Below are positions 51,137 to 60,409 of a stretch of DNA of 64,000 bases, one piece after another. Both the position numbers and the translations under genes were made by a program. Each line of letters starts with the position of its first letter. The first letter of the stretch is position 1. Source of the stretch: Chryseobacterium balustinum (lineage in GTDB: Bacteria; Bacteroidota; Bacteroidia; Flavobacteriales; Weeksellaceae). The DNA lies in the NCBI RefSeq assembly GCF_900168205.1, contig NZ_FUZE01000001.1, forward strand, positions 434,001 to 498,000, written 5' to 3'. The notes beneath the pieces were generated by a model. That model saw nothing but the letters and a program-made list of their open reading frames with translations, had not been told where the DNA came from and did not search any database.

Positions 51137-52057
51137 TTAGCCAATAAATTTATAAGTTTTGTCTGAAATAGAATCTTTATATGCTGTCTTAATGCTATGC
51201 CTCATATTCTGTAGAAATTTAAGAATTTCTCTAGAGTTTTTAACTTCTTTTCGGTTTCTCAATAAAGTGTATTTTAACGTTTTATTTTTAAACTGCCTAA
51301 TAAGTCGGTCTATATCTGTCGGTTTATTAGGATTGCTGCACCATACTGTATATTGACGCTGAAGAGAAACTATTTCTTCGTCGAAAGCACTTGCTGGTCT
51401 GTCTTCACGATCATGGTAGATATAAGTGTCTGGAACAACGCCTATTTTCATTTTAAAATATTGCACTCGGTGGCAATAATTATCATCTTCACCATAATGA
51501 AAAAATGCAGGACTGAAGCCTCCGATAATTTTGAGCGCTTTTTTGGTTAAAAGCCATGCAGCGGCACATATAAATGGAGATTCATAAATAGTTTTTTTGG
51601 TATTGCTTAAAACATAATCGTCATAAAAACCATCACAATAATAGGGTGATACAGATTTTGCAAAACTTTTATCGAGCTTTGTTCCGTTACCATTTAGATG
51701 AATGGGGCTTATGACGGCATATTCTTGATTTTTTAATGATGTGTTTATTAATTTTTCTATGGTATTTGTTTCTACATAAGCATCCTGATTAAGCAGAAAG
51801 AAAAATTCACCACCCAACTCTACAGCTTTTTGTAGGCCTAGGTTATTTGCTCCTCCAAAGCCTAGATTTTCAGAGCTTTCAAGAAGTATAACAGAAGGGA
51901 AATTTTTCTTGATGTACTGAACACTTTCATCACTTGAATGATTGTCGACAGCTATAATCTCAACCGATGTAGAAGAACTTAATAAACTGGTAAAACATTG
52001 ATGTATCCAGTTGTTTTTCATCCCATTGTAAATGACTACCACAGTAAAAATTTTCAT
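51137..52057 (-). CDS. Glycosyltransferase family 2, rhamnosyltransferase-like
   Basis: A 306-residue GT-A enzyme with VVVIYNGMKNNWIHQCFTSL, IAVDNHSSDESVQYI, NLGFGGANNLGL and FLLNQDAYV (QDA site), then GEDDNYCHRVQY. This set of motifs is typical of the rhamnosyltransferase-like GT2 subgroup. The locus contains rfbA and rfbB, so dTDP-L-rhamnose is a plausible donor, but the link is inference. It is 7 bp after the GT2-like gene at 52065. Confidence 0.85.
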   Translation of the reverse strand: MKIFTVVVIYNGMKNNWIHQCFTSLLSSSTSVEIIAVDNHSSDESVQYIKKNFPSVILLESSENLGFGGANNLGLQKAVELGGEFFFLLNQDAYVETNTIEKLINTSLKNQEYAVISPIHLNGNGTKLDKSFAKSVSPYYCDGFYDDYVLSNTKKTIYESPFICAAAWLLTKKALKIIGGFSPAFFHYGEDDNYCHRVQYFKMKIGVVPDTYIYHDREDRPASAFDEEIVSLQRQYTVWCSNPNKPTDIDRLIRQFKNKTLKYTLLRNRKEVKNSREILKFLQNMRHSIKTAYKDSISDKTYKFIG

Positions 52058-52064
52058 GCAATTA

Positions 52065-52868
52065 TTATTTGTATGATTGAGTGTAAATTTTGTTCATTTT
52101 TCCGCTATTATCAAAATTCCAGGAGCTTGATGAATTCGCCGTTTTTTGATAAAATTCTTCTTCTTCCGTAAGATTATTCATGTCTTTATACCATCCACCG
52201 TGCATTGAGGTATATAATCCTGCAATACGTATTCCTTTAATAAAATCTTTTTGCTCTTTGTAAAAATAGCCGGGTTTGTATAGCGCAAAAGTAGTGTCAA
52301 TAGACGCTTTGTAAACTTGCGGCTCCAGTTCTGACTGCCAAAATTGTTGTTCCCAAGAAAGGACTTCATTTTTTAATGGAAAAGAATCAGGAATATCATC
52401 AATTCTTAATGCCATCCCTACTTTTGTAGTCGCTCTGAAGTATTTATCTAGAATAGTTAACATTTTTGATGGAAATTTTTCTGGAAGGTTTTCATTCGGA
52501 ACAATATCTGCGTCTGTAAGAAAATAATATCCTTTGGCATACTGATTAAACAGTTCAGGTTTCTGATAGAATACTTTGTGACCTAAATTTTCATCAAGGT
52601 AGTGTATCGTTATTTGATTTGCTATGCTTTTGTAATATTCTAAAAGAGGAGGGTAAGATGATTGATTATCAATGATGATAATGTTTTCAAATTTTCTATC
52701 CAATAAGAAAGAAATAAGCTTTTCTAAATAATATAATTGATTAAAATTAATAATAATAACAGGAATTGATAAAGGGTTTTTTCTCTGTTTTTTTAATAAT
52801 GAATCAGTAAGAATAGAATATTTATAAAATAGATATTTGTAATAATTTTTTAACCTGTTCATCATCAC
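52065..52868 (-). CDS. Glycosyltransferase family 2-like protein
   Basis: A 267-residue GT-A-like protein. IPVIIINFNQLYYLEKLISF and FENIIIIDNQSSYPP form the nucleotide-binding start, ENLGHKVFYQ the middle, and FLTDADIVP the putative DAD metal site. TTFALYKPGYF and ASWNF-like SSSWNFDNSG occur later. It has no obvious membrane segment. Start could be any of three adjacent Met codons. It is 77 bp downstream of gmd. Acceptor and donor unknown. Confidence 0.78.
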   Translation of the reverse strand: MMMNRLKNYYKYLFYKYSILTDSLLKKQRKNPLSIPVIIINFNQLYYLEKLISFLLDRKFENIIIIDNQSSYPPLLEYYKSIANQITIHYLDENLGHKVFYQKPELFNQYAKGYYFLTDADIVPNENLPEKFPSKMLTILDKYFRATTKVGMALRIDDIPDSFPLKNEVLSWEQQFWQSELEPQVYKASIDTTFALYKPGYFYKEQKDFIKGIRIAGLYTSMHGGWYKDMNNLTEEEEFYQKTANSSSSWNFDNSGKMNKIYTQSYK

Positions 52869-52945
52869 TATTTGTTTTTCAGATTGACCTGCTTTACTAT
52901 TTATTAACCAAGTGAGTAAAGGGTGTTTCTTTACAAAGGTATTAA

Positions 52946-54028
52946 TTAAAGATTTTTAAAAAGTAAAATATCACTTTCTATCATTTCTTTACATAAAGAT
53001 TTTACATCATATTTAGGAGCCCACCCCAATTTGGTATTGGCTTTAGTAGGATCACCGAGCAATAGGTCTACTTCCGTAGGTCGATAATAATTAGAATCTA
53101 TTTTTATAATTTCTTTTCCTATTGGAAGCTGGTATTCTGGGTTAGAACAAGACTTTACTTTTCCCACTTCGTTTTCAGCTTCTCCGGCAAATTCTAATTC
53201 AATTCCTAATTCTGCAAATGTCATTCTTACAAAATCTCTGATATAAGTTGTTTTACCTGTTGCAATTACATAATCTTCTGGAGTATCTTGTTGCAACATA
53301 AGCCACATGGCTTCAATATAATCTTTTGCATGTCCCCAATCTCTCTGTGCATTAAGGTTTCCTAGGTATAAGATATCTTGTAAGCCCAAAGCAATTTTTG
53401 CGGCACCCATGGTGATTTTTCGGGTAACAAAAGTTTCTCCTCTTCTTGGAGACTCATGGTTGAATAATATTCCATTGCAAGCGTACATTCCATAAGCTTC
53501 ACGATAGTTTACTGTAATCCAATAGGCATATATTTTTGCAACGCCATAAGGTGAACGAGGGTAAAACGGAGATTTTTCGTCATAAAAACCTTTTTCATTT
53601 TTGTTCTCAGGTAATCCACCATAGAGTTCAGACGTTGAAGCCTGATAAATTCGTGTTTTGTGAGTAAGTCCTAAAATTCGTATGGCTTCTAGAAGCCTTA
53701 GGGTACCGATGCTATCTGTGTTGGCAACATATTCGGGAGAATCAAAACTTACTTTTACGTGGCTCATGGCGCCAAGATTATAAATCTCGTCGGGTTGTAC
53801 TTCTTGTATGATTCTGATAAGGTTGGTAGAATCTGTAAGGTCACCATAATGTAGTTTAAATTTGACATCTTTCTCATGAAGATCTCTGAATATATGATCT
53901 ATTCTTTGTGTATTGAATGAAGATGCTCTTCTTTTGATTCCGTGAACTTCATAACCTTTTTCGAGCAGAAATTCTGCCAAATAAGAACCATCTTGCCCTG
54001 TTACGCCTGTTATTAATGCTACTTTCAT
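52946..54028 (-). CDS. gmd: GDP-mannose 4,6-dehydratase
   Basis: A 360-residue extended SDR that converts GDP-D-mannose to GDP-4-keto-6-deoxy-D-mannose in the cytoplasm. The NADP loop is GVTGQDGS (8-15), [12 protein letters not shown] is the GMD-specific segment, T132/E134 lie in ASTSELYG and the catalytic Y161/K165 in SPYGVAK. It is complete. The same operon has fcl-like and ColD-like genes that use its product. It is 6 bp from the GT2 gene upstream. A manC gene for GDP-mannose is not in the window. Confidence 0.96.
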   Translation of the reverse strand: MKVALITGVTGQDGSYLAEFLLEKGYEVHGIKRRASSFNTQRIDHIFRDLHEKDVKFKLHYGDLTDSTNLIRIIQEVQPDEIYNLGAMSHVKVSFDSPEYVANTDSIGTLRLLEAIRILGLTHKTRIYQASTSELYGGLPENKNEKGFYDEKSPFYPRSPYGVAKIYAYWITVNYREAYGMYACNGILFNHESPRRGETFVTRKITMGAAKIALGLQDILYLGNLNAQRDWGHAKDYIEAMWLMLQQDTPEDYVIATGKTTYIRDFVRMTFAELGIELEFAGEAENEVGKVKSCSNPEYQLPIGKEIIKIDSNYYRPTEVDLLLGDPTKANTKLGWAPKYDVKSLCKEMIESDILLFKNL

Positions 54029-54034
54029 AAGGTT

Positions 54035-55066
54035 TTATTGTTTTAAAATCATTTTCCCCAGCATTTTTATATTGGTGATTATGTTTCTTTGGGTAATTAT
54101 TTCTCTCCTGTTTTTTAGCAGAAAAGAAAAGGTTGATAATTTTTTATTTACGGTTTTGCGAAGAGCTTGCAATAATTTTTGCTGTACAATTTTATGCAAT
54201 TCTTCAATATCATAGATTTTTTGTTGCCCATTCTTAGACTCCAGGTGATTTGCAAAAATAATGAGTTTTCTCAATTCATCATCACTTAGCCTAAATCTAT
54301 CAACTGCGCCCAATAAAATTTGGCATTGTTCAATATTAAAATCAGAGTTCTCAATACCGATATTTTTCAATTGATTGCCTGTAATTTTCTTGGCATTGTT
54401 TACTTGCGTAGAATTTTCAAGTACCGACATATTGGTGTCATGAATACGGTATTGAAGTAAAGATTCTTGAATATTGTAAAACTGTGTAGATGTTACCAGC
54501 CTTGTCCATAATTCATAATCCTCAGCAGCCTGAAAGCTTTCATCATACCTGAAATTGCCTACAGCATTTTTTCTCATCATTATTGTAGGATGTCCTACAA
54601 TACATAAGGCCAATAATTGGATTTTTATACTTTTATGTAACTCAGGATGCTCTATGGTATTATATTCCTTGTTGTTGCTATTGTTAAATGGTGTAAATAA
54701 TGTTCCGCAAACACCTATTTCAGTATTTTTTTCAAATATAATTAATTGTTTTTCAAATCTTTCAGAATGTGAAATGTCATCCTGGTCCATTCGTGCAATA
54801 AATTCTCCCTTGGCAAGATCTAAACCTTTATTTAAAGTTTTTATTAAACCTAAATTTTTTTCGTTTTTGATGTAAACTATTCGTTCATCATCATAAGACC
54901 CAATAATAGCTTCAGTTAAGTCTGTTGAACCATCATTGATCAGCAATAATTCAAAATTTGCAAAGGTCTGTTTTAGAATGCTATCAATCGCTTCCTTCAA
55001 GTATTTTTCACCATTGTATACCGGCATGATGACTGATATTTTCGGAACTTTTAAATTTTCAGCCAT
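54035..55066 (-). CDS. Glycosyltransferase family 2
   Basis: A 343-residue GT-A enzyme with ISVIMPVYNGEKYLKEAIDS, LLINDGSTDLT and ARMDQDDIS (QDD metal site), then GHPTIMMRK and YELWTRL, the pattern of a common O-antigen transferase subgroup. The start codon lies 16 bp inside the 3' end of the GT11 gene, so translation is coupled. Specificity unknown. Confidence 0.9.
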   Translation of the reverse strand: MAENLKVPKISVIMPVYNGEKYLKEAIDSILKQTFANFELLLINDGSTDLTEAIIGSYDDERIVYIKNEKNLGLIKTLNKGLDLAKGEFIARMDQDDISHSERFEKQLIIFEKNTEIGVCGTLFTPFNNSNNKEYNTIEHPELHKSIKIQLLALCIVGHPTIMMRKNAVGNFRYDESFQAAEDYELWTRLVTSTQFYNIQESLLQYRIHDTNMSVLENSTQVNNAKKITGNQLKNIGIENSDFNIEQCQILLGAVDRFRLSDDELRKLIIFANHLESKNGQQKIYDIEELHKIVQQKLLQALRKTVNKKLSTFSFLLKNRREIITQRNIITNIKMLGKMILKQ

Positions 55067-55911
55067 GATTCCGGGATTATATCTTTACAATTATGAATAT
55101 CAGTTTTAAACCATTTGGATGGAGCAATTACCATCTTAGATTTATAAGAATTTAACCAAGCCCCCCACCAGCTAAAACTACTGTTAGCAATGATATTATG
55201 TTTACAATTACTCATAAGTTTAAGGTCTTCATAATTGGTAGAAGCATTATTAAAGTCGACAAAATGAGTAATACTGTTAATTTTCAAATTTTCTTTTGCC
55301 CAATCAATATCATCAGAAAAAATAAAAAATACCGGATTTTCTATCTCTTTTTTTATTATTTCAATCGCTTTGTGGTAATAGTTGAGGTCACAAGTTCCAT
55401 GTACAGCGTTTGCTTCCGGATTACTGACATAATCACCACGTCTTATATGTAAAGAAACAGAATTTTGAGCATTAATCAATTCTAGCATTTCAGTCGTTTC
55501 CTTTTTAAGAGGAGAAATAATTTGAAAATCTCTTCGAAGCTGATTTTCAAATCTGATAAAATATTTTTCTGATTGAAAATAGCCTTTTAAGAATATGTTT
55601 TTGTGCGTAAATTCAAAAAGTTCTTTATCGTAAGTTAAATCTTGTTCTATATACGGATGGTAAATTTTCTTTTGAGATAAAATAGCTTTTACTTTTTCTA
55701 GGATTCTTAAAGGTTCGACAACGCTTTTATTTTTTTCAAGAAAAGCAGAGTCTATGTTGAAATGATTCAAACCATAATCATGAAGTGCATAATTGGTGAA
55801 GAGTTGATGATCTAGCACAAGTTTTTCGTGACGAGACAATGCCAAAGCTCTTGCTGTAGCATACTGAAACATTTGATTTCCTAAACCGCCAATGAGTTCT
55901 ATCGCAACCAT
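55051..55911 (-). CDS. Alpha-1,2-fucosyltransferase family GT11
   Basis: A 286-residue inverting glycosyltransferase. IGGLGNQMFQYATARAL (7-23) and HIRRGDYV (155-162) are the defining GT11 motifs; NSSFSWWGAWL is the third block. These enzymes add L-fucose from GDP-L-fucose in alpha-1,2 linkage; some bacterial members transfer colitose, a 3-deoxy form. The gene is 5 bp downstream of the ColD-like gene, which favours a 3,6-dideoxy donor, but this rests on context only. Confidence 0.9.
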   Translation of the reverse strand: MVAIELIGGLGNQMFQYATARALALSRHEKLVLDHQLFTNYALHDYGLNHFNIDSAFLEKNKSVVEPLRILEKVKAILSQKKIYHPYIEQDLTYDKELFEFTHKNIFLKGYFQSEKYFIRFENQLRRDFQIISPLKKETTEMLELINAQNSVSLHIRRGDYVSNPEANAVHGTCDLNYYHKAIEIIKKEIENPVFFIFSDDIDWAKENLKINSITHFVDFNNASTNYEDLKLMSNCKHNIIANSSFSWWGAWLNSYKSKMVIAPSKWFKTDIHNCKDIIPESWLKI

Positions 55912-55916
55912 TTAAT

Positions 55917-57092
55917 TTATTTACGAAGTAAGTTTTCAAAAACAACAAGGTCTTCTTCTAAAAGCTCAGGATAATTTCCACAATAAAAACCGTTATTATG
56001 CATCATATCTGCTCCGGGCATATCGTAAACTTCTTTTACGTATTTTTTGTAGAATGGCTGACTCTGCATATTGCCGGCAATCATTGGGCGAATTTCTACT
56101 CCAGCATCAATAAATTTCTGTAAGTAATGGGCTCTTAATTCTGCTGTTTTGCATACAAAAGGAAATGCAAAAGTTGATAAAACATTGATGTGACTGTGTT
56201 CAAGAATAATAAAATCGGGGTTTTCGTGAACTATTTTTTCTATTCTTAGATAATTTTGTTCTCTAGAACTGATGTTTTTTTCTAAAAACTGCATTTGGTA
56301 CTGACCTAGAAACCCTGTAATCTCTGTAGGTCTGAAATTGTATCCAAGGTCATAAAAAGTATATTTAGCTTCAAACTCAGATTGTATTCCAAATTGAGTT
56401 CTCCATTTTTTTTGTTGTTCGGCGTTCAGATTTCTGTCCCAACCATTTGCTCTTACAATGCGAAGCATTTCCGCAAAATCATCATCACTTGTGCAGACCA
56501 TTCCGCCTTCAATAGTACTCATATGATGGGCTACGAAAAATGAAAAACTTGCCCCGATACCGAAATTTCCTGTTCTTCCTTCGGGTAATTCTGTACCTAG
56601 AGATTCACAATTATCTTCAATTAATATAATGTTTCTTTCTTCACATATTTGTCTTATTTTATCGATATCTCCGGTAAATCCTAAAATATTGGTGATAAAA
56701 AGAGCTTGTAAATTTGTAGTTTCTAATCTTTCTAAAAGATTTTTAGAAGTTGTATTGATTACTTCAGGTGTAACATCAATTACAACGGGTGCCATATTCA
56801 TTTGAATAATCGGCATGGTATTGGTCGACCATGTCAATGCTGAAAATCCTATTTTGTCACCATCTTTCAGCTTTCCCATATTTTTCAAAGCTTGAAGCAT
56901 TGCAAGATTGGCACTTCCACCACTGTTGAATAAAACAGCATGTTTGCATTGTTGATATTCAGCAAACTTTTTTTCAAATTTTCCACATTCTACATCCATG
57001 CTTAGACGATCTGCCTGAAGGATAAATTCTGCTAAAGCTTTTTTAGTTTCTACTTCATTTAAGAAGGCTTTACGCATTAATGGTATTTTCAT
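55917..57092 (-). CDS. ColD-type GDP-4-keto-6-deoxymannose 3-dehydratase (PLP, His replaces Lys)
   Basis: A 391-residue member of the DegT/DnrJ/EryC1/StrS family. The segment SFFVAHHMSTIEGGMV carries His-His at 189-190 where ordinary aminotransferases have the PLP-binding Lys. This replacement is the mark of the 3-dehydratases ColD and RfbH; in E. coli ColD the key residue is His188. RfbH is about 437 residues with a four-Cys iron-sulfur site, which is not evident here, so ColD is the better match. It should convert GDP-4-keto-6-deoxy-D-mannose to the 3,6-dideoxy ketone. Overlaps the fcl-like gene by 23 bp. Confidence 0.85.
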   Translation of the reverse strand: MKIPLMRKAFLNEVETKKALAEFILQADRLSMDVECGKFEKKFAEYQQCKHAVLFNSGGSANLAMLQALKNMGKLKDGDKIGFSALTWSTNTMPIIQMNMAPVVIDVTPEVINTTSKNLLERLETTNLQALFITNILGFTGDIDKIRQICEERNIILIEDNCESLGTELPEGRTGNFGIGASFSFFVAHHMSTIEGGMVCTSDDDFAEMLRIVRANGWDRNLNAEQQKKWRTQFGIQSEFEAKYTFYDLGYNFRPTEITGFLGQYQMQFLEKNISSREQNYLRIEKIVHENPDFIILEHSHINVLSTFAFPFVCKTAELRAHYLQKFIDAGVEIRPMIAGNMQSQPFYKKYVKEVYDMPGADMMHNNGFYCGNYPELLEEDLVVFENLLRK

Positions 57093-58062
57093 CAGTATTA
57101 TTTTTTTGAATGTCTAGATGAAGCCCAAAAGCAGCATCTTTAATTTCTTTATATCTTTTTATAACCTGGTCGATTCCTTGATCTAAACTAATTTCAGGTT
57201 GGAAGCCGGTTTCTGTCATCTTATTTACATCCATGCATTTTCTCAGCATTCCATTGGGTTTTGTGTGGTCCCAAAGCAATTCTCCTTTGTAATCTATTTT
57301 CTTCGCAATAGTTTCTGCGAGCTCTTTGATTTCAATGTCGTTACCAGGACCAATATTGATAAATTCGTGCGAGCTATAATTTTCGAACATAAATAAAATG
57401 GCCTTTGCACAGTCATTTACATGTAAAAATTCTCTTCTTGCAATGCCTGTTCCCCAAAGGGTGACCGAAGGTGCATTTTCTTCCTTAGCATCAACAAATC
57501 TTTTGACGAGTGAAGATAAAACATGAGCATGAGCCAAATCGAAGCTATCATTAGGTCCATAAAGATTACTCGGCATAAGGCTGATGCTGTTGAAACCATA
57601 TTGCTGATAATAAGTTTCTAATAATTTGATTCCTGCAATTTTTCCGATGGCGTAACCTTCGTTGGTGGGTTCCAGCTTTCCGGTGAGAAGGTATTCTTCT
57701 TTCATCGGCTGTGGCGATTCTTTAGGATAAATGCATGAACTCCCTAAAAAAACAAATTTTTTAACATCGTTTTTATATGATGAATTGATGACATTCGTTT
57801 GCATGATGAGGTTGTCATACAAGAAAATAGCAGGATTGTCGATGTTGGCTTTTATACCACCTACTTTCGCTGCAATATGAATCACATATTCAGGTTTTTT
57901 TCTTTGGAAAAATTCTTCAACCTTCTGTTGATTGGTTAAATCTAATTCCGAATGCGTTGCAGTAATAATATTGGTGTAACCCGCTTCTTTAAATAAATTC
58001 AAAGTAGTACTTCCCAACATCCCGCGATGTCCTGTGATGAATATTTTTGAGGATTTATTCAT
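57070..58062 (-). CDS. GDP-L-fucose synthase / GDP-L-colitose synthase-like epimerase-reductase
   Basis: A 330-residue extended SDR. The NADP loop is GHRGMLGS (11-18); the catalytic set C110, Y137, K141 and H180 lies one residue after the E. coli Fcl numbering (C109, Y136, K140, H179), and SSCIYPKESPQPM is highly typical. Fcl and ColC share this fold and chemistry (3,5- or 5-epimerisation then 4-reduction), so sequence alone cannot choose. Overlap with the ColD-type gene and adjacency to gmd favour ColC. It is 49 bp from the GT2 gene upstream. Confidence 0.9.
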   Translation of the reverse strand: MNKSSKIFITGHRGMLGSTTLNLFKEAGYTNIITATHSELDLTNQQKVEEFFQRKKPEYVIHIAAKVGGIKANIDNPAIFLYDNLIMQTNVINSSYKNDVKKFVFLGSSCIYPKESPQPMKEEYLLTGKLEPTNEGYAIGKIAGIKLLETYYQQYGFNSISLMPSNLYGPNDSFDLAHAHVLSSLVKRFVDAKEENAPSVTLWGTGIARREFLHVNDCAKAILFMFENYSSHEFINIGPGNDIEIKELAETIAKKIDYKGELLWDHTKPNGMLRKCMDVNKMTETGFQPEISLDQGIDQVIKRYKEIKDAAFGLHLDIQKNNTDENTINA

Positions 58063-58111
58063 GACTTTCTAGTTTTTATAAAAATCTAGCCTTTTTGTTT
58101 ACTAACGATTT

Positions 58112-59032
58112 TTATCGTTTAATTTTGTTTACTATAGATTTGATAAGTGCAGTTGTTGTTTTTTTAATTCTTTCTCGAAATATCCTTAATAAAATTTTAT
58201 TTAAATCAATAGGGACTGGATTTTCATATCCTAATTTTCTAATTTGATAAATACTATAAATATTAAATTTCTTTAATAATTGAACGGTACTGTGCTCAGA
58301 TTGAGAGCCTATTATTTTTCGAATATTCCATTTGTTTAAAAAATAAAAATGTTCGAAAATATTTATTTTTTTGTCTTTTTCTACGCTTTTCGTAATTTGA
58401 GAAGTGCTTATTCCAATGCTTATGGCATCTGTAGCATCATATTTTAGATTGTTGTTTTTATTAAGTATTTGTACATAAAAATCGATATCTACAAACCATA
58501 TTGTTTTTGCATCAAATAAAAGAGAATCGGCTTTTCTAAAGATGACAGCACTGGGAGCTCCAATAATATTACCATTAAGAAGGATAACTGGAAACTGTCT
58601 TACTTTATTTATTTGTTCTAAAGACGGATTATTGTAATTTATAATTGTTTTTTTATCTACATCATAATTTTTCGACGCAACAAATGCAAGATTACAATCA
58701 GGGCTTTCGTCTAGCAAACGCACAAAAATCTCTAACGAATTTTTGTAGGTAAACCAATCATCATGATGAAGTATTTTGATATATTCTCCCTTAGATTTTC
58801 TTATTGCCTCGTTCCAGTTTTCAGGAGAACCTAAAGATTTTTGATTTTTAAAATAAAAAATGTTTTCCAGATTAATATTATCAGCCAAATAGTTTTTAAT
58901 ATCTTCGTTCGAAGAATCGTCTGTCACCACCACTTCATAATCCTTATAAGTCTGCATGAGAACAGAATCTAAGCACCTTTTGAACGCTTCAAGATTATTG
59001 TAGGTAGGTATGCAAATAGATACTTTAGGCAT
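58112..59032 (-). CDS. Glycosyltransferase family 2
   Basis: A GT-A enzyme of about 306 residues with PKVSICIPTYNNLEAFKRCL, VVVTDDSSNED and ILHHDDWFT (HDD metal site). The frame extends 12 codons further to 59068, but the GT2 fold begins at the ATG at 59032, which leaves only 8 bp of overlap with the methyltransferase gene; 59032 is preferred. The basic, AT-rich C-terminus is similar to other transferases of the locus. Donor unknown. Confidence 0.83.
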   Translation of the reverse strand: MPKVSICIPTYNNLEAFKRCLDSVLMQTYKDYEVVVTDDSSNEDIKNYLADNINLENIFYFKNQKSLGSPENWNEAIRKSKGEYIKILHHDDWFTYKNSLEIFVRLLDESPDCNLAFVASKNYDVDKKTIINYNNPSLEQINKVRQFPVILLNGNIIGAPSAVIFRKADSLLFDAKTIWFVDIDFYVQILNKNNNLKYDATDAISIGISTSQITKSVEKDKKINIFEHFYFLNKWNIRKIIGSQSEHSTVQLLKKFNIYSIYQIRKLGYENPVPIDLNKILLRIFRERIKKTTTALIKSIVNKIKR

Positions 59033-59744
59033 TTTTTTTGGCGATACAGATAATAAATTCTTTATCATCTAGATTTTCGTGGATGGTATGTGTTTTATAA
59101 TTTTGATAATAATTTTTTTCAACAGTAAATCCTATTTCGCTTAGCCAGTTTGAAATTTTATTTTCATTGATTTCAAAAGTTAAATGAAAGCCAAGTTTTT
59201 TAGCATTTTCAGATTCTTCCTGCATATACGGAACTGAAAATATCAGTTGCCCTTTATTTTTCAAAGCTTTATGATAAAGACTTATTAATTTAAGGATATT
59301 TTCTTCAGTGAAATGTTCTATTGTTTCAAAAGAAACGATGGTGTCAAATTTATTTTTAAAATCAATTTCTAACAAGTTTTTGTTTTCAAAAGAGACGTTT
59401 TGAATATTTTGATATCTTTTTTTTATCTCAGAAATCACTTTTTCGTTGAGGTCAATTCCGAGTACACTGTTTGCTTTTTTACTTAAAATAGCACTTCCAT
59501 ATCCGGTGCCGCATGCAAAATCTCCGCAATCACAACCTTGCTGGATTATTTTTTCTGCGAATAGATACCTTTGAACATGGTTCTGCTGATACAAATCTAG
59601 TTTTGAAATATCTAAATTGTCAGAATATGTAAAATCTACTCTTTCACCACCGTCGCCCAAAGGATTGTTTTTGTCGAAATCGTATGGTTCGTTTTTTTGA
59701 TCTAACCTTAAGATGGATTTTATAATTTTTTTTATTTTATTCAT
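59025..59744 (-). CDS. Class I SAM-dependent methyltransferase (UbiE/Methyltransf_11 type)
   Basis: A 239-residue methyltransferase. CDCGDFACGTGYGSAIL is motif I (E/DxGxGxG), GIDLNEKVI the post-I acidic loop, and FDTIVSFETIEHF motif II, all intact. GERVDFTYSDN precedes the fold. Its first codon overlaps the stop of the CmcI-like gene by 1 bp and its end overlaps the GT2, so the three are translated as a unit. It may methylate a sugar, or the chain end recognised by the Wzt C-terminal domain; the substrate is not known. Confidence 0.87.
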   Translation of the reverse strand: MNKIKKIIKSILRLDQKNEPYDFDKNNPLGDGGERVDFTYSDNLDISKLDLYQQNHVQRYLFAEKIIQQGCDCGDFACGTGYGSAILSKKANSVLGIDLNEKVISEIKKRYQNIQNVSFENKNLLEIDFKNKFDTIVSFETIEHFTEENILKLISLYHKALKNKGQLIFSVPYMQEESENAKKLGFHLTFEINENKISNWLSEIGFTVEKNYYQNYKTHTIHENLDDKEFIICIAKKNA

Positions 59745-60385
59745 TACTTTACTTTTTTCAGGTATCCGTTTGTGTTAAAAGTGGCATTTTTACCAAAAAA
59801 ACTTGTCCATTTAAGATCGATTTCAAAACTTTTATTCTTCTTAAGAAATTCTTTTATTGCTTTATTGGGGCCTCCCTGATAATCTTTACTCATTCCAAGT
59901 TTATCAATTATCCCATCCTCAACAATAAAGTATGAGTTTAAATTTACTAAGTCATTAAATTTATCAAGAGATTTTTTCACATCTTCATAGGTATGAGAAC
60001 CATCATCGATTACTAAAATCTTTGAGAATTTTTTGGCTTCCTCAATATCATATTGTTCAAATCCTTCGGTAAATAATTTAATTCTAGGATGATCAATAAT
60101 TCGTTGATCTTTTTCCATCTCAATAATATCTATTGTATGAATTGTACCATTACCTAATGCATCCAAAATAGTCGCATAGTAATAAGCAGACCCACCCCTG
60201 TTGGTGCCTATTTCTATGATTAAGTCTGGCTTTACTTCCCAAATCAACATTTGATAAATTACATAATCAAATGGACACCTAATCATAGGGATGCCATGAA
60301 ACAAAACTTTGTGATGTCCTTTTTCAATACTTTTTACCGAAAAATCTATCTTATCACTATAATTTTCAATTTTCTTTGTAAACAT
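59744..60385 (-). CDS. CmcI-like (cephalosporin hydroxylase family) methyltransferase
   Basis: A 213-residue protein of the CmcI/RhnO-like class I methyltransferase family, despite the hydroxylase name. DLIIEIGTNRGGSAYYYA is motif I, HTIDI the acidic post-motif, and KILVIDDGSHTYEDV the DDxxH-type metal site. Such enzymes methylate rhamnose or other sugars in surface glycolipids. It lies 24 bp downstream of wzt and is linked by a 1-bp overlap with the second methyltransferase. Confidence 0.85.
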   Translation of the reverse strand: MFTKKIENYSDKIDFSVKSIEKGHHKVLFHGIPMIRCPFDYVIYQMLIWEVKPDLIIEIGTNRGGSAYYYATILDALGNGTIHTIDIIEMEKDQRIIDHPRIKLFTEGFEQYDIEEAKKFSKILVIDDGSHTYEDVKKSLDKFNDLVNLNSYFIVEDGIIDKLGMSKDYQGGPNKAIKEFLKKNKSFEIDLKWTSFFGKNATFNTNGYLKKVK

Positions 60386-60409
60386 ATGTGGTTATTTAAT
60401 TTGAAGAAT

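Noticed and set aside
55917..57092. Perosamine-type (PerA/RfbE) aminotransferase
   Set aside because: The PLP-binding Lys is replaced by His in the active-site segment, which excludes an ordinary aminotransferase.
55917..57092. RfbH-type iron-sulfur 3-dehydratase
   Set aside because: Length is about 390, not 437, and the cysteine cluster is not evident; gmd and fcl neighbours point to GDP- rather than CDP-sugars.
58112..59068. Long start of the GT2 at 59068
   Set aside because: It adds 12 residues ahead of the GT2 fold and a 44-bp overlap; ATG 59032 gives the usual N-terminus.
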